A stretch of 11,328 nucleotides of DNA from Thermodesulfovibrio sp. (GTDB lineage Bacteria > Nitrospirota > Thermodesulfovibrionia > Thermodesulfovibrionales > JdFR-85): the NCBI GenBank assembly GCA_027050975.1, contig JALUAR010000193.1, positions 1 to 11,328 on the forward strand, given 5' to 3'. The notes beneath the pieces were generated by a model. The model did no database searches, had not been told where the DNA came from, and saw only the letters and a list, made by a program, of their open reading frames with translations. This document shows, in pieces, positions 5,686-11,328 of this stretch; position 1 is the stretch's first letter; the number at the start of each line of letters is the position of its first letter. The translations under genes were made by a program, and so were the position numbers.

Positions 5686-7107
5686 TTAAACCTCTCTTGT
5701 CCATCCGAGCTTCTTGGCCTTCTCCTCAGCCTCTTCGATTGTACCAACCATGTAGAAAGCCTGCTCGGGCATATCATCGTACTTACCATCCAGAATAGCC
5801 TTAAAGCCTTTAATTGTGTCCTCGAGTTTCACATATTTACCAGGTGTGCCGGTAAATGCCTCTGCCACATGGAATGGCTGACTGAGGAACCTCTGGAGTT
5901 TCCTGGCCCTTGCAACAACCAGCTTATCATCCTCGGAAAGCTCTTCCATACCAAGAATTGCGATAATATCCTGCAGCTCTTTATATCTCTGCAGGAGTTT
6001 CTGTACTCCACGTGCTACCTGATAGTGCTCGTCACCAACAATCCTCGGATCAAGAGCCCTGGAGGTTGAATCAAGGGGATCCACTGCAGGATAAATACCC
6101 AACTCAGCTATCTGTCTGGAAAGAACGACCGTACCATCAAGATGGGTAAAGGCTGTTGCAACAGCAGGGTCCGTAAGGTCGTCTGCAGGAACATAAATAG
6201 CCTGCATGGATGTAATGGAGCCCTTCTTTGTTGTTGTAATTCTTTCCTGAAGCATACCCATGTCAGTGCCAAGGTTTGGCTGATAACCAACTGCGGAAGG
6301 CATCCTGCCAAGCAGTGCGGACACCTCGGAACCCGCAAGTGTGTATCTGAAGATATTGTCAATAAAGATCAGAACGTCCTGTCCCTGATCCCTGAAATAC
6401 TCTGCTGCTGTCAGTGCCGTGAGTGAAACCCTGAGCCTTGCACCGGGTGGCTCATTCATCTGTCCGTAAATGAGAGCCGCCTTTTCAATAACACCGGATT
6501 CCTTCATTTCAAGAAAGAGGTCATTACCCTCTCTTGTTCTCTCTCCAACACCTGCAAACACAGAGACACCACCATGAACCATGGCTATATTGTGAATCAT
6601 CTCCATGATGATAACCGTTTTTCCAACTCCTGCACCACCGAACATTCCCATCTTACCACCACGGACAAACGGAACCAGCAGGTCAAAGACTTTAACACCT
6701 GTTTCAAAGACCTCTGTGGCTGGAACCTGCTCGACAAACTCAGGGGCAGGTCTGTGAATTGGCCAGCGTTCTTTAGCCTCAATCGGACCGGCATTGTCAT
6801 ACGGATCACCGGTAACATTCATGATCCTTCCAAGGGTTGCTTCACCAACAGGCACTGCAATAGGCTGACCTGTATCAACAACCTTCATTCCGCGCACAAG
6901 ACCATCTGTTGGTCCCATGGCAATGGTTCTAACCCTGTTTTCTCCAAGGTGAGATGCTACCTCAAGAGTAAGGTTAATCTCCGGAATACCCTTTTCTGGA
7001 TCAGCTGGCTGTTCTATCTTTAATGCGTTCAGAATTGCAGGAAGCTCATTTTCAAACTCAACATCTACTACTGCACCAATAACCTGTGCTACCTTACCTT
7101 CATTCAT
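5686..7107 (-). CDS. atpD: ATP synthase F1 beta subunit
   Basis: Catalytic subunit of the F1 head, 473 residues, full length. The Walker A G-G-A-G-V-G-K-T is at 157-164. G-E-R at 188-190 holds the catalytic Glu (E189). Walker B is L-I-F-I-D at 246-250, followed by N-I-F-R-Y-T-L-A-G-S-E-V-S (251-263), close to the E. coli version. The DELSEED lever reads E-E-L-S-E-D-D (388-394), a conservative change. The C-terminal A-F-T-G-T-P-G-K-Y (417-425) is canonical. ATG 7107 has GGAGGT six bases upstream. A 68-base gap separates it from atpG, and a 57-base gap from atpC. Confidence 0.98.
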   Translation of the reverse strand: MNEGKVAQVIGAVVDVEFENELPAILNALKIEQPADPEKGIPEINLTLEVASHLGENRVRTIAMGPTDGLVRGMKVVDTGQPIAVPVGEATLGRIMNVTGDPYDNAGPIEAKERWPIHRPAPEFVEQVPATEVFETGVKVFDLLVPFVRGGKMGMFGGAGVGKTVIIMEMIHNIAMVHGGVSVFAGVGERTREGNDLFLEMKESGVIEKAALIYGQMNEPPGARLRVSLTALTAAEYFRDQGQDVLIFIDNIFRYTLAGSEVSALLGRMPSAVGYQPNLGTDMGMLQERITTTKKGSITSMQAIYVPADDLTDPAVATAFTHLDGTVVLSRQIAELGIYPAVDPLDSTSRALDPRIVGDEHYQVARGVQKLLQRYKELQDIIAILGMEELSEDDKLVVARARKLQRFLSQPFHVAEAFTGTPGKYVKLEDTIKGFKAILDGKYDDMPEQAFYMVGTIEEAEEKAKKLGWTREV

Positions 7108-7149
7108 TTTATACCTCCATCAACTCAATATATTTTATTTACAAATTAA

Positions 7150-7177
7150 ACTCAACACTCAGAACTTACAACTTATC
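7150..7177. repeat. Four-copy 7-bp degenerate tandem repeat
   Basis: Read on the plus strand, four consecutive heptamers ACTCAAC, ACTCAGA, ACTTACA and ACTTATC share ACT-Y-A at the same phase. The array occupies the atpG-atpD gap and its last copy runs into the atpG stop codon (7176-7178). It is too degenerate and short to be a CRISPR or a known regulatory array; slippage-derived spacer sequence is the simplest reading. Confidence 0.5.
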
Positions 7178-8042
7178 ATTCCTTCAGGGCCTCGGCACCA
7201 CCGACAATATCCATGAGTTCCTTTGTAATAGAGGCCTGACGTGCCTTGTTGAATTCCAGGGTGAGCCTGTCTATCATATCCTCAGCATTATTGGTAGCAT
7301 TCTCCATTGCCGTCATCCTCGCTGCCTCTTCGGATGCCTGTGACTCAAGCAATGCCCTGAAAACCAGTATCTCCATGCTCTTTGGTAACAGTCTATTGAA
7401 TATCTCCTCTTCGGAAGGTTCAAATAAAAAGTCCTTCATCTCCTTTGACTCGTCATGTTCAACAGTACCAATAGGCAGCAGCCTGACCTCGGTTACCTGC
7501 TGAGACACCACAGTTTTAAACTCATTATATACAAGATAGACCTCATCAAATGTCTCATTTATGTAGTTCTCCATCAGATTCTGTGCAATCTCCTGAGCCG
7601 ATGTGAACGTTACCTTTCCTGAAAGTCCAGTCCATGCCTCTCGGAGTGGAACTTCTCTTCGTTTAAAATACTCTCTGGCTTTACGACCGATCGTACTTAC
7701 GCTAACCTCAAGCCCTTCCGACTTTAATCTATTTATAAGATTTACTCCTGCCTTAATAACATTTGTATTAAAGGCACCGCAAAGTCCCTTGTCACTGGTG
7801 AGAATCAAAACCTCTACTGTCTTCCTTGGCCTCACTTTCAGTAAAGGATGCATATCCTGCTCAGTAGGCTGAACAAGAGAGGAAAGGACATCACTGATTT
7901 TATCCGCATAGGGCCTCAGGGCAAACATCCTCTCCTGAGCCCTTCTTAGCTTTGCCGCAGCCACCATCTTCATTGCCCTGGTGATCTTCGCGGTACTCTT
8001 AATAGAGTTAATACGCCTTTTTATATCTCTTAAAGTTGCCAT
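7176..8042 (-). CDS. atpG: ATP synthase F1 gamma subunit
   Basis: Rotor shaft of F1, 288 residues, normal bacterial length. The N-terminal helix begins A-T-L-R-D-I-K-R-R-I and includes the T-R-A-M-K-M-V-A-A-A-K block (21-31). The central Rossmann-like domain carries L-T-S-D-K-G-L-C-G-A-F-N (81-92). The C-terminal helix contains the highly conserved E-S-Q-A-S-E-E-A-A-R-M (234-243 and on) and the A-R-Q-A-S-I-T-K-E-L stretch (267-276). ATG 8042 has GAGGAGTG upstream at good spacing. It lies between atpA (38-base gap) and atpD. Confidence 0.97.
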   Translation of the reverse strand: MATLRDIKRRINSIKSTAKITRAMKMVAAAKLRRAQERMFALRPYADKISDVLSSLVQPTEQDMHPLLKVRPRKTVEVLILTSDKGLCGAFNTNVIKAGVNLINRLKSEGLEVSVSTIGRKAREYFKRREVPLREAWTGLSGKVTFTSAQEIAQNLMENYINETFDEVYLVYNEFKTVVSQQVTEVRLLPIGTVEHDESKEMKDFLFEPSEEEIFNRLLPKSMEILVFRALLESQASEEAARMTAMENATNNAEDMIDRLTLEFNKARQASITKELMDIVGGAEALKE

Positions 8043-8080
8043 CTATATCACTCCTCGAGCTCTTTATTCACTATAAACTT

Positions 8081-9589
8081 TTACGCCTGGAATGTAGACT
8101 TAAATGCTGTTATAGCCTCGTTAAGCTTGTTCTTGAGATCCTCATCAAGGGCTTTCTTCTCCTCTATCTCCTTCTTCAGATCAGCCTTCTGGCTATTTAC
8201 GTAACTTAGCAGCCCCTGCTCAAAGTCTCTTATGGATTCCACAGGCAGGTCATCCAGGAAGCCCTGGGTACCGGCATAGAGCACGATGATCTGCTCGGAA
8301 AGAGACATTGGCTGATACTGATCCTGTTTAAGGAGTTCAACCATTCTCTTACCACGTTCCAGCTGCATAAGAGTTGCTTTATCCAGGTCGGAACCAAACT
8401 GGGCAAAAGCAGCCAACTCCCTGTACTGGGCAAGGTCAAGCCTCAGGGTTCCGGCCACCTGCTTCATCGCCTTTGTCTGAGCAGCACCACCAACACGACT
8501 AACGGAAAGACCAACGTTAACAGCCGGTCTGATGCCTGCATAAAACAGGTCAGGTTCAAGATAGATCTGACCGTCTGTAATGGATATAACATTTGTAGGA
8601 ATATATGCAGAAACGTCACCAGCCTGGGTCTCGATTATCGGGAGTGCTGTCAGCGAACCGCCTCCCTTCTCATCCGAGAGCTTTGCAGCCCTTTCAAGGA
8701 GTCTTGAATGGAGATAGAAAACATCACCAGGATAAGCCTCACGACCAGGCGGACGTCTCAGCAGAAGTGAAAGCTGCCTGTATGCCGCAGCCTGCTTACT
8801 AAGGTCATCGTATATAATAAGGGCATGTTTGCCGTTGTCTCTGAAATACTCACCCATTGCACAGCCTGCATAAGGGGCGATGTACTGAAGCGGAGCAGGC
8901 TCACTAGCCGTTGCAACCACAACGGTTGTATACTCCATAGCTCCGTGCTCCTCAAGGGTCTGAACCACCCTTGCCACTGCAGCCCTTTTCTGTCCTACCG
9001 CAACATATATACAATAAACATCTGTATTCTTCTGATTTATAATAGCATCAATGGCAATGGCGGTTTTTCCTGTCTGACGGTCACCTATGATCAACTCCCT
9101 CTGTCCACGACCTATAGGAATCATTGCATCTATTGCCTTTAGTCCTGTCTGCAGTGGCTCGCTAACAGGCTGTCTATCAACAATACCAGGGGCGACTATA
9201 TCAACCATTCTTCTTTCCGTTGCATTTATGGGGCCCTTGCCATCTATAGGCTGTCCGATAGCATTAACAACTCTACCAAGGAGAGCTTCACCAACAGGAA
9301 CCTCCATAATTCTGCCGGTTCTCTTTACAATATCGCCTTCCTTTATAAGTGTGTCCTCACCAAAGAGAACGGCACCAACCACGTCCTCCTCAAGGTTCAG
9401 AGCCATTCCGAAGACACCGTTTGGGAACTCCAGCAGCTCACTGGCCATTGCGTTCTCCAGTCCGTACACCCTGGCAATACCGTCACCAACGCTCAACACG
9501 GTACCTATCTCACTGACATCAACCTTCTTCTCAAAGTCGGTTATCTGTTTTCTTATCAACTCACTTATTTCTTCAACTTTGATCTCCAT
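8081..9589 (-). CDS. atpA: ATP synthase F1 alpha subunit
   Basis: Non-catalytic nucleotide-binding subunit of the F1 head, 502 residues, full length. The N-terminal helix that meets delta is present (I-S-E-L-I-R-K-Q-I, 8-16), followed by the beta-barrel crown. Walker A is G-D-R-Q-T-G-K-T (169-176). The arginine finger is R365 in V-G-L-S-V-S-R-V-G-G (359-368), and the A-A-Q-T-K-A-M-K block follows (369-376). The Gln in Walker A and lack of the beta G-E-R glutamate mark it as alpha. ATG 9589 has AAGGGGTG upstream. It sits between atpH (59-base gap) and atpG. Confidence 0.98.
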   Translation of the reverse strand: MEIKVEEISELIRKQITDFEKKVDVSEIGTVLSVGDGIARVYGLENAMASELLEFPNGVFGMALNLEEDVVGAVLFGEDTLIKEGDIVKRTGRIMEVPVGEALLGRVVNAIGQPIDGKGPINATERRMVDIVAPGIVDRQPVSEPLQTGLKAIDAMIPIGRGQRELIIGDRQTGKTAIAIDAIINQKNTDVYCIYVAVGQKRAAVARVVQTLEEHGAMEYTTVVVATASEPAPLQYIAPYAGCAMGEYFRDNGKHALIIYDDLSKQAAAYRQLSLLLRRPPGREAYPGDVFYLHSRLLERAAKLSDEKGGGSLTALPIIETQAGDVSAYIPTNVISITDGQIYLEPDLFYAGIRPAVNVGLSVSRVGGAAQTKAMKQVAGTLRLDLAQYRELAAFAQFGSDLDKATLMQLERGKRMVELLKQDQYQPMSLSEQIIVLYAGTQGFLDDLPVESIRDFEQGLLSYVNSQKADLKKEIEEKKALDEDLKNKLNEAITAFKSTFQA

Positions 9590-9648
9590 AGCATCACCCC
9601 TTAAACATTATTGTTAATCGCTTTATCTTAAATATAAGTAAGTATCAG

Positions 9649-10191
9649 TCAGGCTGACAAGCTCTCCTTTAGCATTCTAAGCTGTCCCCTCAGGCTTCCG
9701 TCAAACATTGTGCTTCCTACCTTGACAACAATCCCTCCTATCAGATCCGGATCATAGACATACTCAATATCAACATCTCTATCGGTAATCTTCCGCAGAG
9801 ACTCCACAAGCCTCTTCTCATAGTCTCCGTTGAATTTGATAGGAGTAATAACCGTTGCCTTTGCCTTTCTCTTCTTCTCAAAGTAGATATTTCTGTAGTG
9901 TCTAATTATATCCGGCAGGGCTACAATAGCCTTTTTTAGAGAGAGAAATACTAGAAACTTCTTTACCTCCTCACCAAGCCCCAGTTTCTCAGCAAGGACT
10001 TCCACAGCCTTTGCCCTCTCATCCTCGTCAATCAACGGAGAAAGAAAGAAATTCCTCACATCCTTACTCTCCTCAATAGCCTCACTTACAAGCGTGAGGC
10101 CCTGAATCGCCTCTTCTGCTTTTTTAACGCCTGTAACATTGAAAAGCATTCTGGCATACCTTTTTGCAAATTTCCTTTCTTTAGATGCCAT
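9649..10191 (-). CDS. atpH: ATP synthase F1 delta subunit
   Basis: Caps the F1 head and connects it to the two b-type stalk proteins (bacterial delta, equivalent to mitochondrial OSCP). 180 residues, standard length. The N-terminal helical domain (about 5-105) begins with K-F-A-K-R-Y-A-R-M-L-F. The C-terminal domain ends with the diagnostic D-P-D-L-I-G-G-I-V-V-K-V-G-S (147-160) and D-G-S-L-R-G-Q-L (164-171). ATG 10191 has AGAGGG upstream. Only 2 bases separate it from the atpF stop, so translation of the two stalk-related genes is probably coupled. Confidence 0.95.
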   Translation of the reverse strand: MASKERKFAKRYARMLFNVTGVKKAEEAIQGLTLVSEAIEESKDVRNFFLSPLIDEDERAKAVEVLAEKLGLGEEVKKFLVFLSLKKAIVALPDIIRHYRNIYFEKKRKAKATVITPIKFNGDYEKRLVESLRKITDRDVDIEYVYDPDLIGGIVVKVGSTMFDGSLRGQLRMLKESLSA

Positions 10192-10193
10192 CT

Positions 10194-10799
10194 TTAACCC
10201 TCTAACCTCTTAATTGAATCTTCTATTAGTTTTAACTGATCCTCTTCGCTTAGTTCTTCTCTCAGTTTCTTCTCGGCAAGTTTTATTGCCAGTTCTGCTG
10301 CCTCAGCCCTCAACGCAGCCTTTGCATTTTTAAGCTCCATCTCTATGTTGGCCTTTGCCTGCTCCTTGATCTTCTCGCTCATCTGAGCACCCTGCTCTAT
10401 CAGGGAGTCACGCTCTGTTTCACCCGACTGTTTTGCAGCTGCGACAATTCTCTCTATCTCCTGATCCTTCAGCTTGAGTTTTTCCTGCACCTCCTGAAGG
10501 GCCTTCTGCGCCAGCTCTTTAGCCTCCCTTGCCTCATTGAGGGACTTCTCTATCATCTCCGTCCGTTTCTGGAAATACTCCCTCATTGGCTTGGCAAGGA
10601 ATTTTATAAGAATAAATACCAGGACAGCAAAGTTTATTATCTTCCACAACCAGTCTTTCCAACCGGCACCTTCATGCTCTCCGCCTCCGGAAGAGGCATA
10701 CACCATTGTGGCATGCATTATAATCAGGGAAGAATAAACAAACAGAAAACCGGTTATTTTTCTGAAGCCAAATCTATTCGTTTTTGCTACTTTCTTCAT
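10194..10799 (-). CDS. atpF: ATP synthase Fo b subunit with signal-like N-terminus
   Basis: Peripheral stalk subunit, 201 residues, longer than a typical b. It has two hydrophobic stretches. The first follows a K/R-rich start (K2, K3, K6, R9, R13, K14), spans about 15-33 and ends V-Y-A-S-S (33-37), a plausible signal peptidase I site after A35. A short Gly/His/Glu linker (38-46) follows. The second, W-L-W-K-I-I-N-F-A-V-L-V-F-I-L-I (50-65), is the family membrane anchor with the usual A-K-P-M-R (69-73) after it. The rest is a long charged coiled coil ending in L-R-E-E-L-S-E-E-D. ATG 10799 has AGAGGT 8 bases upstream. It lies 4 bases after the b' gene and 2 before atpH. Confidence 0.93.
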   Translation of the reverse strand: MKKVAKTNRFGFRKITGFLFVYSSLIIMHATMVYASSGGGEHEGAGWKDWLWKIINFAVLVFILIKFLAKPMREYFQKRTEMIEKSLNEAREAKELAQKALQEVQEKLKLKDQEIERIVAAAKQSGETERDSLIEQGAQMSEKIKEQAKANIEMELKNAKAALRAEAAELAIKLAEKKLREELSEEDQLKLIEDSIKRLEG

Positions 10800-10803
10800 C
10801 TTT

Positions 10804-11223
10804 CTATACCTCTACCAGTTTTTTCACTATTTCTTCAGAGAACTTCCTTACATATTCACCAAGCTCCTTGCGTGCCTTCTCAGTCTCCTGCCTGATAACC
10901 TCCTGTGCCTTCGCTATCTCCTGAAGAGCCTCTTCATGCGCCTTCTCAATCATTTCCTTCTGCTTCTCGAGCCCTTCTTGTCTGAGGGCATTGTAAATTT
11001 CCTTGGCCTTCTCACGAGCCTGAGCAAGCTCGGTGTTGTAACGCTTCAACTCCTCATCCTTCAGCTGATTCAGTTTCTTAGCCTCTTCTATGGACCCCTC
11101 AATACCCTCCTTCCTCTCCTTAAAAAGATTGAGCAGTGGTTTGAAGAGAATATAGTTTAGTAAGACCACCAGAACCAGAAAGTTAATAAGCTGGACAATA
11201 AACCATTTGTTTAATTCAAGCAT
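10804..11223 (-). CDS. atpF': Second b-type subunit of ATP synthase (b'/AtpX)
   Basis: First gene of the operon; it pairs with AtpF to make a heterodimeric peripheral stalk. 139 residues from ATG 11223. A single membrane helix occupies about residues 6-27, starting N-K-W-F-I-V-Q-L-I-N-F and ending I-L-F-K-P-L, the hallmark of b-type subunits. A highly charged coiled coil runs to the C-terminus (A-R-E-K-A-K-E-I and K-A-Q-E-V-I-R-Q-E). There is no signal peptide, unlike AtpF. A GTG at 11229 in frame would add two residues, but AAGGGAG touches it directly, whereas ATG 11223 lies 5 bases after that site, so ATG is the better start. Heterodimeric b/b' stalks are known in photosynthetic and some other bacteria. 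Confidence 0.92.
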   Translation of the reverse strand: MLELNKWFIVQLINFLVLVVLLNYILFKPLLNLFKERKEGIEGSIEEAKKLNQLKDEELKRYNTELAQAREKAKEIYNALRQEGLEKQKEMIEKAHEEALQEIAKAQEVIRQETEKARKELGEYVRKFSEEIVKKLVEV

Positions 11224-11262
11224 ACCCACTCCCTTTAAAATTGGAAGTTTAGAAAACGCTGA

Positions 11263-11292
11263 ACTTTATCACAGATTATGGTGATTTGTCAA
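11263..11292 (-). promoter_or_regulatory. Sigma70-type promoter of the ATP synthase operon
   Basis: On the minus strand a perfect TTGACA (11287-11292) is followed after 18 bases by TAAAGT (11263-11268) with an upstream TG in the extended -10 position. GATAAA (11265-11270, spacer 16) is an alternative register. The start point would be near 11256, giving a leader of about 33 bases that ends in the AAGGGAG ribosome site. The segment behind the -35 (11293-11328) is A/T-rich with runs of A on the transcribed sense strand, like an UP element. This is the best promoter in the window. Confidence 0.7.
11268..11285. promoter_or_regulatory. Palindrome inside the atp promoter spacer
   Basis: ATCAC (11268-11272) and GTGAT (11281-11285) form a perfect 5-bp inverted repeat around 8 bases, lying exactly between the -35 and -10 elements. 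A dimeric repressor bound here would block RNA polymerase. It matches neither the CRP (TGTGA-N6-TCACA) nor the FNR (TTGAT-N4-ATCAA) consensus. Short arms make chance possible. Confidence 0.3.
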
Positions 11293-11328
11293 GGATTTTC
11301 ACAATAATTTTTTTTATAGTTTTAAAAG

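Noticed and set aside
5686..7107. Altered DELSEED (E-E-L-S-E-D-D) and non-standard central segment of AtpD as an unusual beta subunit
   Set aside because: The changes are conservative and the F-R-Y-T-L-A-G stretch resembles E. coli beta. All catalytic residues are intact, so it is an ordinary AtpD.
9087..9617. Long open frame of 176 codons on the plus strand opposite atpA
   Set aside because: It is Ser/Pro/Ile-rich in the manner of antisense shadows, has no recognisable domain and lies fully opposite a canonical atpA. The same applies to 6574-7023 opposite atpD.
11227..11229. GTG at 11229 as the start of b'
   Set aside because: The AAGGGAG ribosome site abuts it directly, while ATG 11223 has a 5-base spacing and matches the usual b' N-terminus.
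1..11328. Search for CRISPR arrays, transposases, terminal inverted repeats, tRNA/rRNA, toxin-antitoxin or defence genes
   Set aside because: None was seen. Coding density is high, genes are recognisable housekeeping families, and no composition shift suggestive of transfer is apparent by eye.

Overview
This window carries ordinary bacterial housekeeping genes. It looks chromosomal, with moderate GC judged by eye. It comes from a bacterium that splits its F-type ATP synthase operon and uses two different b-type stator subunits. That gene order (b', b, delta, alpha, gamma, beta, epsilon, with no a or c gene beside them), a b subunit with a signal-peptide-like N-terminus, a small CCCYY-containing DUF3553-like protein and the general protein flavour suggest a Nitrospirota (Thermodesulfovibrionia-like) or Desulfobacterota lineage. 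This placement is inferred from recall of gene order and sequence style, not from a tree.

Layout. Positions 42-1624 (+) hold thiE (thiamin phosphate synthase) overlapping by ATGA a YhcC/TIGR01212 radical SAM protein. Positions 1626-1844 (-) hold a small DUF3553-like gene whose stop lies 1 bp from the radical SAM stop. After a short divergent promoter region, positions 1973-5211 (+) hold pgeF, a two-CBS-domain protein, tsaE, nadK and a family 4 uracil-DNA glycosylase. The last three overlap or sit very close together and are probably translationally coupled. Positions 5218-11223 (-) are the seven-gene ATP synthase operon, whose atpC stop is 6 bp from the glycosylase stop. A strong-looking sigma70-type promoter lies at 11263-11292, just upstream of the first b-type gene, with an A/T tract behind it.

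How the genes work together. The minus-strand operon encodes all of F1 (alpha, beta, gamma, delta, epsilon) plus both peripheral-stalk b subunits. The membrane ring (c) and stator channel (a) must be encoded elsewhere. The plus-strand cluster is a mixed set: cofactor synthesis (thiamin phosphate, NADP), tRNA t6A formation (TsaE), cell-wall precursor proofreading (PgeF), base-excision repair (UDG), a putative nucleotide sensor (CBS pair) and a radical SAM enzyme of uncertain role.

I found no mobile element, CRISPR array, RNA gene, defence system or clearly new system. The points worth a second look are small: promoter architecture, a period-7 tandem repeat, an intercistronic hairpin, near-zero convergent junctions, and subunit-level features of the ATP synthase.
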